DNA from: Neisseria meningitidis
GTDB lineage: Bacteria > Pseudomonadota > Gammaproteobacteria > Burkholderiales > Neisseriaceae
Assembly: GCA_923184405.1 (NCBI GenBank)
Contig: OV299793.1
Location: 200,114-264,113, forward strand
Reading direction: 5' to 3'
DNA length: 64,000 bases
Under the pieces are notes generated by a model that worked only from the letters and a program-made list of their open reading frames with translations, was not told the origin of the DNA and made no database searches. Made by a program: the position numbers and the translations under genes. Shown one piece after another: positions 33,426 through 44,246 of the stretch (position 1 is its first letter; each line of letters starts with the position of its first letter).

Positions 33426-33661
33426 TTAGCCGTTGTGGGCATTGATGTAGTCGATAGCCAGTTGGACGGTGGTGATTTTTTCGGCATCTTCGTCGGGGAT
33501 TTCGCAGCCGAATGCTTCTTCCAAAGCCATAACCAGCTCCACGGTGTCCAAAGAATCCGCGCCCAAGTCGTCTTGGAAAGAAGATTCGTTTTTCACGTCG
33601 GCTTCGTTTACGCCCAGTTGTTCAGCAACAATTTTTTAACTTGTTGTTCGATGTTTGACAT
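33426..33661 (-). pseudogene. acpP: Acyl carrier protein, one-base frameshift
   Basis: The carrier of acyl chains in fatty-acid, lipid A and related synthesis. The start is ATG 33661 ([10 protein letters not shown]). The A-run after codon 10 has six A where seven are needed, giving a stop after LLLNNWA. In the corrected frame the protein reads [20 protein letters not shown] and [20 protein letters not shown], then [20 protein letters not shown] and AHNG at TAA 33428. The DSL serine (phosphopantetheine site) is present. 78 residues when corrected. As the gene is essential everywhere, this is almost certainly a base-calling error at a homopolymer. Confidence 0.95.
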
Positions 33662-33891
33662 ATCAGTCGTTCCTTTATGCCTTGCGGCAGGTTGTTTAAG
33701 GAAATAAATCGGTGGTATTGTACCGACTTTTAATAGAGTTTTCTATCTAATGACTATTATATCAATATTTGCCGATTTGTACATTTTTGGGTGCGGCGGG
33801 TTTTGTCGTTCAAGTTTGACCTGTGTGCCGTATGTTTGACGGGATTTCGGTTAAAATGACGGCATTTCCATCTGAAGCAGAAAGCCCTGTC

Positions 33892-34897
33892 ATGTATCCA
33901 CTTGCCCGCCGCATCCTGTTTGCACTCGATGCCGAGAAAGCCCACCACTTCACGCTCGACGCGCTCAACATGGTTTATAAATTGGGTCTGATTCCTGTAA
34001 CCAGCAACCGTACCAAACCTGTAAAACTGATGGGTTTGGATTTGCCCAACCCTGTCGGGCTTGCCGCCGGACTCGATAAAAACGGCGAATATATAGACGC
34101 ATTGGGCGCGCTCGGCTTCGGTTTCATCGAAATCGGCACGGTAACGCCCAACCCGCAGCCCGGCAACCCGCAGCCGCGCCTCTTCCGCGTTCCCGAATAT
34201 CAAGGCATCATCAACCGCATGGGCTTCAACAACCACGGCATCGATGCCATGATTCAAAACATCGAAAAAGTAAATTCAGCGGCGTATTGGGCATCAACAT
34301 CGGCAAAACGCTGTAACACCGATTGAAAACGCTGCCGATGATTATTTAATCTGCCTCGAAAAAGCCTACGCACACGCAAGTTACATTACCGTCAATATTT
34401 CCTCGCCCAACACTAAAAACCTCCGCGCGCTGCAAGGTGGCGACGAGTTGAGCGCATTGCTTGAGGCTTTGAAAAACAAACAGGCACAGCTTGCCTCTGT
34501 ACACGGGAAATACGTCCCGCTCGCCGTCAAAATCGCCCCCGATTTGGATGAAGCACAAATCGAAGACATCGCCCACGTTGTCAAATCCGTCGAAATGGAC
34601 GGCATCATCGCTACCAATACCACCATCGACAAATCAAGTCTCGGCAGCCATCCGCTCGCAGGCGAGCAGGGCGGTTTGAGCGGGCTGCCCGTTCATGAAA
34701 AAAGTAATCGGGTGTTGAAGCTGTTGGCAGACCACATCGACGGCAAGCTGCCGATTATCGGCGTAGGCGGCATTATGGAAGGCAGGGACGCGGCAGAGAA
34801 AATCCGCTTGGGCGCAACTGCCGTCCAGGTGTACAGCGGATTGATATACAAAGGTCCGGCATTGGTCAAAGAATGTTTGAGCGCTTTGGCGCAATGA
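33892..34897 (+). pseudogene. pyrD: Dihydroorotate dehydrogenase (class 2), frameshifted once
   Basis: Membrane-associated, quinone-linked enzyme of pyrimidine synthesis. The start is ATG 33892 ([20 protein letters not shown]), whose amphipathic N-terminal helix is the class 2 mark. [18 protein letters not shown] holds the FMN site and [19 protein letters not shown] follows. Near 34270 one A is missing in an A-run and a second change near 34310 intervenes, so [12 protein letters not shown] is out of frame. The frame returns at about 34330 through SYITVNISSPNTKNLRAL (catalytic Ser in the NISSPNT block) and VGGIMEGRDAAEKIRLGATA to KECLSALAQ at TAA 34895. Confidence 0.93.
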
Positions 34898-34910
34898 CGC
34901 GTCCCGCACA

Positions 34911-34954
34911 AAATGCCGTCTGAACGCACGTTTTGCCGTTCAGACGGCATTTTC
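34911..34954. terminator. Inverted DNA uptake sequence pair (pyrD terminator)
   Basis: AAAATGCCGTCTGAACG and CGTTCAGACGGCATTTT pair exactly across ten bases. Confidence 0.9.
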
Positions 34955-35229
34955 ATTTCCTTTTCCTGCCTGCCGCCCTTTGAAAATCCCTTACGCGCCG
35001 CCCTGTTTGAAACAAAGCAAACGCCCGCCGCGAACCGGACAATCTTGATACGCAGCCAAAGCAAGTCCGGCGGTAAGTTGTTAAACATATAAATAATTGA
35101 TAAAAAAAATAATTTTATGCCGTGGTGGACGGTTTGAGAAAACGCAAAATATGAACGGCGTTGAAATTCATGATGTGGAAAATAAGGATACGGCGGATAA
35201 TCAAAAGATTTTATATTTAAGGATTTGAT

Positions 35230-35553
35230 ATGTTTAAGGACGAACTAAATGAATTTATCCGATTGATATCCGATCCGGAAAGTGAATTGGATGAATGGTA
35301 TTTGAGTGATTTTAAAGATGAACATATATGGGAAATGCAAAGTTACGAAGCATTTTCATGTTTGCAGGAAGCAGTCCCCTATTTGTTTGCTTATCCCCGA
35401 TACGGGTATGAACTATTGGAGATAATTTCCACGCTAAAAGAAACATCTGATACGACAGAATTATTTTATGAGCCGGGTATCGTGCCATTGCTGATTGATT
35501 TATATAAAGAAGATAGTTATCTGGTAAATATGGTCAAACGGATATTCAAATGA
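35230..35553 (+). CDS. Small acidic protein of unknown function, possibly an immunity-type protein
   Basis: Intact ORF of 107 residues from ATG 35230, with ribosome site AAGGATT just upstream. MFKDELNEFIRLISDPESE is followed by an acidic, Trp/Tyr-rich, mostly helical-looking sequence (WEMQSYEAFSCLQEAVPYLF, YELLEIISTLKETSD, GIVPLLIDLYKED). No signal peptide or membrane helix. It is markedly more AT-rich than pyrD upstream. Size, acidity and aromatic content resemble contact-dependent-inhibition immunity proteins, but I recognise no family. Confidence 0.6.
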   Translation: MFKDELNEFIRLISDPESELDEWYLSDFKDEHIWEMQSYEAFSCLQEAVPYLFAYPRYGYELLEIISTLKETSDTTELFYEPGIVPLLIDLYKEDSYLVNMVKRIFK

Positions 35554-35671
35554 TGAAAAGGGCGCGGGCGTTTGCTTGTCTGAAGGCAGGTAACTCAATT
35601 TGAAGGACGCGGAAGCCGATACGTTAAAAAGGATGAAAAATTGAAAACGGGCAACGGATAACCCATTTCCT

Positions 35672-35953
35672 TTGGAAAAACGAATTTTTTATCAGGAGCA
35701 TTCGGGGCTGTATCTGATGATTTGCGCCTTATCGGATTGTCCCCAAAACAAACATACTGTCGTTATGGCAAATCTCATCTATCCGGATCAAAAAACGGAT
35801 TGGCGGAATTTGGATGAGCTATTCAATGAGTTGGTTTTAGAGGAATCGCAGACTTCACTGAAGCAAAGACAGCCGACTGTTGAACAAACAATCAGAAATA
35901 CATCTGGAAGACTTGCAGAAGATCTCACGTCAGATCTCAACGTGCAAACATGA
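35672..35953 (+). CDS. Unknown small ORF, possibly a truncated gene
   Basis: 93 codons from a TTG at 35672 (EKRIFYQEHSGLYLMICALS, CPQNKHTVVMANLIYPDQKT, NLDELFNELVLEESQTSL). There is no ATG close by, and the upstream 35590-35670 stretch looks coding in another frame, so the start may be lost. No domain recognised. Slightly AT-rich. It follows the other unknown ORF on the same strand and may once have been part of the same cassette. Confidence 0.4.
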   Translation: MEKRIFYQEHSGLYLMICALSDCPQNKHTVVMANLIYPDQKTDWRNLDELFNELVLEESQTSLKQRQPTVEQTIRNTSGRLAEDLTSDLNVQT

Positions 35954-36917
35954 CATGTGCACAGCAATCAAAGTAAAACATGAGCCGTACATCTTAGACG
36001 GCGCACAAAGTCACACTTACTTACAAAGCTTTCTATGATGGCATGAAAATCAAATCCTTGAATTGCAATGATATGAAAACAAATGCCATTAAAATCACAC
36101 CTCAACAACACAAAGAACCTCTATTCAAAATATTTAAAATCAATTAATCAAATACTCAGGAAGCTATCCATGTTACCTGAAAAATAAGGCCCAGGATATG
36201 ATTTATTAATCCCTAACAAATCTGAATGCAGCCCTCATAAGCAGATGTATTCCCTGGAAATGATGAGTATGACGATAATTTGGGACCCACTGGAAAAGTC
36301 TAAACAGAATATGCTTATCCGGAAGAGATAAGAATCATTTGAAAGGAATATGTCACACTGGGTCTATTAGTATTCAGTATGCCCAAACAAATGAAGAAAG
36401 AAATATAGACCGTCTATAAATCTGATTAAGAACACTATTTGATCCACAGCAGAGTTCAGGTTTACAAACATACAATCCATACCGTCTGAAGTACATTATC
36501 CGGCCTTCAGATAGCATTCTATTTAAGGAAAGTTTATAAACTGTCAGTTGTTAATTAACAGATAGCAGAGACATAAGAGAACTGAAACGCATTCGATGAC
36601 ATGAATATAAAATCTAGAAATAAATCAGCAAGTTTCGGATTACAAGCTGGACAAGACATAAAGCGATTTTACGATAGAAGACTTAAATTGCAGTTCGAAT
36701 ATCAGCATGAATGCAGTGAAAAATAGCGCTGATTCGTAAAAAGTGAATGTTTTTTTGCCAACTCAAAACAAGATGAACCCATTCCATTCAAAGTTTTGAA
36801 AGATGCGTGACGAATTCTTAATTGAAAACAGCGCATTAACCGCTGATTAACTTATCAATACGTATCCGTCCGAATATCTTATCAAGCTTTCAGACAACAT
36901 CAGAAGCATTACTATGA
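35954..36917. other. Decayed AT-rich stretch without a gene
   Basis: No ORF worth calling. Short gene-like fragments appear in changing frames (EYAYPEEIRII near 36310). One degenerate uptake pair lies at about 36482-36520 (CCGTCTGAAG, CTTCAGATAGCAT), suggesting an old gene end. This looks like a former accessory gene decayed past recognition. Confidence 0.45.
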
Positions 36918-36982
36918 TATAGTGGCTTCACTTTAAACCAGTACGGCATTACCTCGCCCTGTCCTGATTTGAAGTGAATCCG
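36918..36982. repeat. Internally deleted Correia element
   Basis: TATAGTGGCTTCACTTTAAACCAGTACGGCATTACCTCGCC joins straight to CTGTCCTGATTTGAAGTGAATCC, so only the two ends (about 65 bases) remain. It lies directly upstream of glnE. Confidence 0.7.
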
Positions 36983-37020
36983 CCATCATCTTCCCGCCAT
37001 TTTTTCAAACGGAATCCGAA

Positions 37021-39180
37021 ATGTCCGACAACCGCCTCGACACTGCCCGCCGCCATTCCCTGTTCCTCGCTCGCCAGCTCGACAACGGCAAACTCAAGCC
37101 AGAAATTTTCCTGCCCATGTTGGACAAGGTTTTGACCGAAGCGGATTTCCAAGCCTTTGCCGACTGGGACAAAATCCGTGCGGAAGAAAACGAGGAAGAA
37201 TTGACGCGGCAGTTGCGCGGGTTGCGCCGTTATGTGGTGTCGCAGATTATCGTGCGCGATATCAACCGCATCAGCGATTTGAACGAAGTAACCCGCACGA
37301 TTACGCTGTTTGCCGATTTTGCCGTCAATACCGCGCTGGATTTTGCCTACGCCTATTATCGGGATATGTACGGCACGCCGATCGGGCGTGATACGAAATC
37401 GCCGCAGCATTTGAGAGTGGTGGCGATGGGCAAGGCGGGCGGCTATGAGCAGAACGTGTCTTCCGACATCGATTTGATTTTCATCTATCCCGAATCGGGC
37501 GATACCGACGGTAGGCGCGAACCGCGGCAATCAGGAATTTTTCACCAAAGTCGGGCAGAAACTGATTGCGTTGCTGAACGACATTACCGCCGACGGGCAG
37601 GTGTTCCGCGTCGATATGCGGCTGCGGCCGGACGGCGATTCGGGCGCGCTGGTATTGAGCGAAACCGCGCTGGAGCAATACCTGATTACGCAGGGGCGCG
37701 AATGGGAACGTTACGCGTGGTGCAAAGGCCGCGTGCTTACGCCGTATCCGAACGGCATCAAATCGCTGGTGCGCCCCTTCGTGTTCAGCAAATATCTGGA
37801 TTACGGCGCGTATGAGGCGATGCGTAAGCTGCACCGCCAAATCCGCAGCGAAGTCGGCAAAAAAGGGATGGCGGACAACATCAAACTCGGCGCGGGCGGC
37901 ATCCGCGAAGTCGAATTTATCGCCCAGATTTTCCGGATGATACGCGGCGGACAAATGCGCGCTGCTGCAACTGAAAGGCACGCAGGAAACGCTGGAAAAA
38001 CTCGCCGAATCCGGGCATTATGCCGTCTGAAAACGTCGAAACCCTGCTCGCCGCCTACCGCTTTTTGCGCGATGTCGAACATCGTTTGCAATATTGGGAC
38101 GACAAGCAAACCCAAACCCTCATAACTTCGCATGAACAGCAGCAACAGCTCGCAGAAAGAATGGCATTCGACAGGTGCGCCGAATTTTGAGACGATCTAA
38201 ATAAACATCGAAACCAAGTCAATCAGTTGTTCAACAAAATGCGAGCGAACCCGAAGATCAAACGCAAAGCGGCGGCGAATGGCAGTGGTTTTGGCAGGAA
38301 AAGACTGAAGAAGAAGAGCGGCAATGCCGTCTGAAGGAACACGAGTTCGATGCCGAAACCATCGCCGCGCACCTCGACCAAATCCGCAACGGGCATCAAA
38401 TACCGCCACCTTTCCGCCGACGGCCCAGCCGCGTTTCGACGCCACTGTCCCGTTGCGCGTACAAGCGGCGGCAGAGCAAAACAACCCGAACGATACATTC
38501 ATGCGGCTGTAGGATTTACTCGAAGAAGATCAACCAAGCCGTGCCGACTAGCACAAAATCGATCAAAGAAAACCAGCAAAAACTGGCGCAACTCGACCAG
38601 AGTATGAGCCAAAACAAAGGGGTCGCCGAGTATCGTGAACGAAATCAACCGCATCAGCGATTTGAACGAAATAACCAGCACGATCACACTATTACCGATA
38701 CGGCCGTCAAGACCGCGCACGTTACGCCCCGACGAATATTATCTACACAACATCCGAAGCCTACGCCGAGCGACACTGAAGCGCAAATCGCCACAGCACC
38801 TGAGCCACGGCCAACACGCCCAAGCCTTCCGCCTCACCGTCCAAGACCTCGCCGGATTATCGACGTTAGTATACATCTCCGACCAACTCTCCGCCCATGC
38901 CGACACCGTCATTGCCGCCGCCATGATTTGCGCGTAGGCGGATATGCCCAAAAAACACCGCGACACACCGCAATTCGCCATCGTCGGCTACGGCAAACTC
39001 GGCGGCAAAGAACTCGGCTACGCCTCCGACCTCGACTTGGTCTAAATCTATGACGATCCGCATTACGACGCAGGCGACGCGAACAGCAACCTTACCCGCC
39101 GTCCAGACCAACGGGCTTACGACGCCACCCAAACAGGCAGCAAATCACGACAGCGCCACTGCAGAGCACCGAAAATAATT
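37021..39180 (+). pseudogene. glnE: Glutamate-ammonia-ligase adenylyltransferase, broken and rearranged
   Basis: GlnE adds and removes AMP on glutamine synthetase according to nitrogen state. The start is ATG 37021 (MSDNRLDTARRHSLFLARQL). The N-terminal nucleotidyltransferase domain is readable: RDINRISDLNEVTRTITLF, VVAMGKAGGYEQNVSSDIDL (metal Asp pair DID), then after a shift at about 37510 VFRVDMRLRPDGDSGALVL, ADNIKLGAGGIREVEFIAQI. From 38140 on decay is heavy (QWFWQEKTEEEERQ, NNPNDTFMRL), with stops. The C-terminal domain start [20 protein letters not shown] is visible at 38977-39040, but the rest is lost. A second, degenerate copy of RDINRISDLNE sequence sits at 38635-38720. Confidence 0.85.
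38636..38722 (+). repeat. Partial copy of the glnE segment at 37250-37340
   Basis: AACCGCATCAGCGATTTGAACGAA is shared exactly with 37263-37286, followed by a similar stretch (AACCAGCACGATCAC versus AACCCGCACGATTAC, GCCGTCAAGACCGCG versus GCCGTCAATACCGCG). The match is at DNA level, too close for the ancient duplication of the two GlnE domains. Confidence 0.7.
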
Positions 39181-39334
39181 TCAAATGAAGTCCACGTATT
39201 ATCAATTCGAGCCGACATGCATTGAGCCTGCAACGCGTATCTTCCAAATCCGCACCAAGATAATCGGCAAGATGTGCGGACAACTATGCATCAAACACGG
39301 GCGGACGAGCATACACGTAAATGAACGAAATACA

Positions 39335-39560
39335 CTCCGCCCGAGATTTTCGGATGATACGCGGCGGACAAATGCGTAGCAGCTGAAAGGCGCGCGAGCG
39401 CTGGAAGAAAACTCGCCGGGTCAGGCATTATGCCGTCTGAAAACGTCGAAACCCTGCTCGCCTACCGCTTTTTGCGCGATGTCGAACATCGTTGCAATAT
39501 TAAGGACATTAAACAAAGCCCAAACCCCTGCCAAGCTTCGCCCGAACAGCGGCATACGGC
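39335..39560 (+). repeat. Partial copy of the glnE segment at 37921-38140
   Basis: GATTTTCCGGATGATACGCGGCGGACAAATGCG, CATTATGCCGTCTGAAAACGTCGAAACCCTGCTCGCC and CTTTTTGCGCGATGTCGAACATCG occur here as in 37930-38090, with small indels. It places central glnE sequence after the C-terminal domain, so the locus is rearranged or misassembled. Confidence 0.75.
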
Positions 39561-41385
39561 GTGCACGAAAATATGCTGCAATAGGGACAGCAGACGGAAT
39601 TGCCGGAACGATCGCGTGTTAAAGCAACACCGGAAACCAAAGAAGATAAGCTCAGCCGCAGCAGCAACACTCGTTGAAACGCCGCCAACGGAGAATTACA
39701 AACGCAAACTCAGCGGCAAATGACAGCTGCGTTTGGACACGACAAGCCCGAGGAAAAACAGGCGATCAAAGATTCCTCGCCGCGCAAGGCACCGCAAGTG
39801 CGGATGGTCCCAGAACAATCGCCGTCTGCAGCCCGACAACATCCGGTGCAGACGGTGCACAAATACCGCACCGCCGTCACGCACCACCCTCCCCAGCAGC
39901 GTTCAGACGCTCCGTACCGGGACATTTTAGTCGCGGCACCGCAAACCAACACCGTACCCACACAGTAAGGCCACTGAAGCATTCCCCCGAAAAAGAGCAC
40001 AGCCAGTCCCGAGAGGTCTCGTCCCCGCCCCTTCACCATCCCCAAACCGAAGCAAAGAAATAAGAACAGATTAAAAACAAGAAGGTTGGAAGAAAATAAC
40101 ACATTACCACATTTTAGACGGCATTCAATTCGGATTTCTAGCACAGCTTTAGTCTACAGAGTGGCCGCCGAACATTTCAAGAAGCCAACACGTGGCGCTT
40201 CACAGCCAAGTGCAAATCACCGCCGAAAAAACAACACATTTTGGACCCTGCCTACCTCCAGACCACTGACCTTACCGACAATCCGTCCGTATCATGAACT
40301 ATCGACAGACGAGACCAATAATCACCGCATTCCGCCATTTCAATCGACAATGGCAAGGACGACAAAAACAAGACTACGCATACAACGCAATTACCCATTT
40401 GAGCATCTTGGAAGAACCCATGCCGAATGCATCGAAATCGCATACAACTCGACTTCGTATACCTTCAATGACGATCCGCAGCCCGGGCACTGTCAGCGCC
40501 ACGATGCCTGTACAACCTGCACCCGACGACAAAGCAGGCAACCCTCGACCAAAGACAAAGATAGCGCTTTAAAATACGTAGAAAACAATAATGTAGACTC
40601 AACAATCCCTTAAACGCGGATTTCAGAACCACGATACAGAGACCGCTTCCTAACAGACATAAACTAAAAACTCACCCTCACCACCAAATACTACAAAAAC
40701 GCATCCAACCGCCTTCCAAACAAGTGCTCGAAATGCTGCCACAACATCCTGCCGCAACATACGACATTACGAAAGCAGCGGCATGTGGCGCACGAGGTAG
40801 AACGTCATCACATCATAAATGCAAACTATCGCATACATATTCGCGAATACGCCAAAAACGGAAAACATATCGAACTACAGAATCAGCTGCAAATCCAGCC
40901 TTATATGACAAACAAAGACACAGACAGATAGACAAAACCTTACCGACTCCACTTTACCGCCACAGCCTTACAACAAATGACAGCAAAAACATCTGACTAA
41001 GCGGCAAACGATACCAAAGTGGCGGTTCAGATGTTTGGCACAATTACGGCGAAGGAACAGTGGCACGGACAGATAAAAGAAGAAGCATAGACCGCCTCAA
41101 CACAATTGCGCGTACCTGAAGGCTACAATTCCTACACGTAAAGCAGAAAGCTACAGCAGACAGCACATTTAAAGTTAGGGCAGGTAACCTGAAAACCAAA
41201 TCAGAAGACCTAAATCAGTTACAGCAGATTGATCCCTTTCCCTTATCACACACATGGGTAGGCTAGGATATGGTGGCTTGCAAATGTACAGAACAAGCGA
41301 CAAGTGCCATCCTCTCTCCAACCATCTAACTCCGTACGAGAAGATGTAGATTCTCGCGGGCGAAGACCACGCTACGGTCAGCCCT
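39561..41385. other. Long A/C-rich stretch without a recognisable gene
   Basis: About 1.8 kb between the glnE copy and the YgjP-like remnant. The plus strand is rich in A and C and poor in G. Short ORFs occur on both strands, but none shows a family motif or a ribosome site. The 3' part of glnE should lie here and cannot be read. No uptake pair, IS end or RNA gene seen. Confidence 0.45.
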
Positions 41386-41389
41386 TACC

Positions 41390-42082
41390 TCAGCACAAAC
41401 AGTTCCCGCCCGTGCGCCACAAGCCAACATTTTAGCATTGTCGGTATGCGACGTCAGCGTGTTCACCAAATGCCAAAAGCGCGGACAATGGTCGGAGTGG
41501 CGGAGCTGGCAGATGTTCGCGGATACAGGAAATAGTCGGCAACGTATTCGGGCATGCAGATCAGCAGCCAGTTGAGGCGGATGCCGGTATGCGGGCGGCA
41601 TACGACCCAAAAGGTTTTGGCGTTGCTCAGGTCTGAAGGCGGTGCACGTCAGTCCTGTTTCAGGCTACGTGTTTTTCAAAGCAGGGCAGCAGGTATTCGC
41701 GGGCGCGTTCGTTCAACAGGCGGCGCAGGAGGTCGATTCATGCGGCGGTTTCTTTTCAGGGAAGCAGGATTTCAGACGACGTGATACGGATATGGCTTTG
41801 GCCCTCGGTATCCAGCCAGGTCTTTATTCCCCGATACCAAATCCACTCGGGTAAGTTTGGGTGGGAAACAGGATGCACGGGCGTTTTGGCAAGCGTGTTC
41901 CGCAAAATCGTTTCGTTTGCCGCCAGCCAGTTTGCTAACGCGTGGTCTTGAAAAAAGGGTGGGACGTTGATGCTGACCGTCTGCATATTGACGGGGCGCA
42001 GAATCAGATTTTTCTTGGCACTGCGTTTGAGTTCGATTTCGATGCACAAACCGTCGGAAAGAGTATAGGTGAAGCGTTTCAT
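41390..42082 (-). pseudogene. YgjP/DUF45-family metal-dependent hydrolase, decayed
   Basis: The start is ATG 42082 (MKRFTYTLSDGLCIEIELKR), then SAKKNLILRPVNMQTVSINV and ANWLAANETILRNTLAKT, a normal YgjP N-terminal beta domain, to a stop at about 41756. The second half is broken: RPHTGIRLNWLLICMPEYV near 41560 and RHSDHCPRFWHLVNTL near 41470, matching the C-terminal LRHxDHSPxFWxLV of the family. The zinc HExxH that should precede it is unreadable (ANICQLRHSDH). This is a predicted peptidase-like protein without assigned substrate, certainly inactive as sequenced. Confidence 0.75.
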
Positions 42083-42188
42083 AGTTGTGAATAAGTTTCA
42101 GACCGGATACATCGTCTGAAACAGGAATTTTCCATATCAGGCGGCAAACTCGGATAATATACAAAATCAAACATCTGCGCTACAAGGT

Positions 42189-43382
42189 TCAGCCAAACAA
42201 ACCGCCGATATATTTGCTGATGGTGATGGCGCTGAGTACTGCCATCAAACCGACCACAATCACGCCGGAAACGGTGAGCCACAGCGGGTGTTTGTAGTCG
42301 CCGACAATTTTGGTTTTGTAGGCGGCAATCAGAATCAGACCGAGGGAAATCGGTAAAATCAGGCCGTTTAATGCGCCTACGAACACCAGCACCTGCGCCG
42401 GTTTGCCGATGGTGGAAAATACGGCGGTGGACACGGCGATAAAGGCAATAATCCATTTGTTTTTATTGCGTTCGATAGACGGGCTGAGACCGGAGAAGAA
42501 CGACACCGAAGTATAAGCCGCACCAATCACCGAAGTAATCGAAGCCGCCCAAATCACCACGCCGAAAATCAGCAGGCCGATGTATCCCGCCGCATATTCA
42601 AACGGTGTGGAAGCAGGGTTGTCGGGATTGAGCTGTACGCCTTGGCTGACCACGCCCAAAACCGCCAAAAACAATACAATCCGCATAATCGAGGCAATCA
42701 GGATCGCCCGCACCGAGCTTTGGCTCACTTCCGGCAACGCCGATTTGCCTTTGATACCTGCGTCCAGCAGACGGTGCGTACCTACGAAGGTGATGTAGCC
42801 GCCGACCGTGCCGCCCACCAGTGTAACAATCGCCATTGCATCGAGTTTTTCCGGCATAAAGGTATGCACGGCGGCATCTGCCAGCGGCGGATTCGCCTGC
42901 CATGCCACATAAACCGTCAGCGCAATCATTACGAAACCCATCACTTGGGCGAATTTGTCCATCACTTTGCCTGCTTCTTTAAACAGAAACACACCGATGG
43001 CAATCACGCCGCTGATCACGACATAGGTTTCCGGCGACAGTCCGGTCAGCAAGTTCAGACCCAAGCCTGCGCCGCCGACGTTGCCAATATTGAACGCCAA
43101 ACCGCCCATCACAATCAGCACAGCCAAGAAATAGCCTGCGCCGGGCAAGACCTGATTGGCAATATCCTGCGCCTGTTTTTCGGAAACGGCGACAATCCGC
43201 CAAATATTGAGCTGCGCCCCGATGTCGAGCAGAATCGAGAGCAGAATCACAAAGCCGAAACTTGCCGCCAGTGCTTGGGTGAAGGTGGCGGTTTGGGTCA
43301 GAAAGCCCGGGCCGATGGCGGAAGTCGCCATCAGGAATGCAGCGCCGATTAAGGCATTTCTGCGGTTTTTTTGATCAGACAT
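42189..43382 (-). CDS. NRAMP-like membrane transporter of the 5-oxoproline cluster
   Basis: Intact, 397 residues, ATG 43382 (MSDQKNRRNALIGAAFLMAT). About ten to eleven hydrophobic helices with the NRAMP fold signature in spacing, but the metal-binding helix-1 DPGN motif is replaced by AIGPGFLTQTATFT. The helix-6 region reads IVTLVGGTVGGYITFVGTHR, with no MPH motif. It is therefore unlikely to move Mn2+ or Fe2+ like a canonical NRAMP. It lies directly downstream of pxpB, pxpC and pxpA on the same strand, an arrangement also known for Bacillus YcsG with the KipI/KipA/YcsF genes. Import of 5-oxoproline is an inference from this context. Confidence 0.88.
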   Translation of the reverse strand: MSDQKNRRNALIGAAFLMATSAIGPGFLTQTATFTQALAASFGFVILLSILLDIGAQLNIWRIVAVSEKQAQDIANQVLPGAGYFLAVLIVMGGLAFNIGNVGGAGLGLNLLTGLSPETYVVISGVIAIGVFLFKEAGKVMDKFAQVMGFVMIALTVYVAWQANPPLADAAVHTFMPEKLDAMAIVTLVGGTVGGYITFVGTHRLLDAGIKGKSALPEVSQSSVRAILIASIMRIVLFLAVLGVVSQGVQLNPDNPASTPFEYAAGYIGLLIFGVVIWAASITSVIGAAYTSVSFFSGLSPSIERNKNKWIIAFIAVSTAVFSTIGKPAQVLVFVGALNGLILPISLGLILIAAYKTKIVGDYKHPLWLTVSGVIVVGLMAVLSAITISKYIGGLFG

Positions 43383-43510
43383 AATCGCTTATCCTCTATA
43401 AAATTGGTTGTTGCTGTGTTTGGGCGAAACCTGCGGTTTTAGCTACGCAGAAACTCGCTTTGCTCGTTTTGGCGAAACCTGCGGTTTTCAGACGGCCTAT
43501 GAACTGTTTT

Positions 43511-44246
43511 TCAAGCAGAAACTTTGATGCCTGCCGCCAGTAGTTCCTGCCGGATTTTTTCGGCAAACACCACGGCGTGCGGCCCGTCTCCGTGCAGACA
43601 GATGCTGTCGGCTTGCACGGCAACCAGGCTGCCGTCCACTGCTTTGACCTGCCCGTCCCGCACCATCTGCAATACTTGGGCGATGGCTTCTTCGTCGCTG
43701 TCCACCTGCGCATCGGGGCGGCTGCGGGGAACCAGCGTACCGTCGGGCATATAGCGGCGGTCGGCGAATACTTGGAAATCACACCCAAGCCTGCGGCTTT
43801 TCCGGCTTCCAAGAGCAGGCTGCCGGAAAGTGCCATCAATTTCAATTTCGGGTCGAAATCCGCCACAATTCGGGCAACGGTATCCGCCAGCGCACGGTTT
43901 TCGCCGCTTGATTGTACATTGCGCCGTGCGGTTTGACATAAGCCATTTCCAAACCCTGATCACGGCACAAGGCCTGCAATGCGCCCAACTGGTAATTCAG
44001 ACACGCCCGCAAATCGGCTTCGGACAGATTCATTTCGGTACGGCCGAAGTTTTCCCGATCAGGATAGCCGGGGTGTGCTCCGATGCGCACGCCGTTTTGT
44101 TGGGCATACGCCAATGCCGCCCGAATATCGGCAATGCTGCCGGCGTGTTGGGCGCAGGCGATGTTGGCCGAAGTAATCAGCTGCAACAAGGCTTCGTCGC
44201 TGCCGCAGCCTTCGGCGAGATCGGCGTTTAAATCAACCTGCTTCAT
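43511..44246 (-). pseudogene. pxpA: 5-oxoprolinase subunit A (LamB/YcsF family), frameshifted
   Basis: Subunit of the ATP-dependent prokaryotic 5-oxoprolinase PxpABC, which opens 5-oxoproline to glutamate. The start is ATG 44246 ([20 protein letters not shown]). [20 protein letters not shown] (metal-site region), [17 protein letters not shown] and [10 protein letters not shown] follow. A shift near 43905 then leads to [20 protein letters not shown], and another near 43780 to [20 protein letters not shown]. The end is AAGIKVSA at TGA 43513. About 245 residues when corrected. Its start overlaps the end of pxpC by 14 bases, so translation is probably coupled. Confidence 0.92.

Noticed and set aside
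41040..41300. Possible small genes in the A/C-rich block
   Set aside because: No ribosome sites, no motifs, frames closed every few dozen codons.
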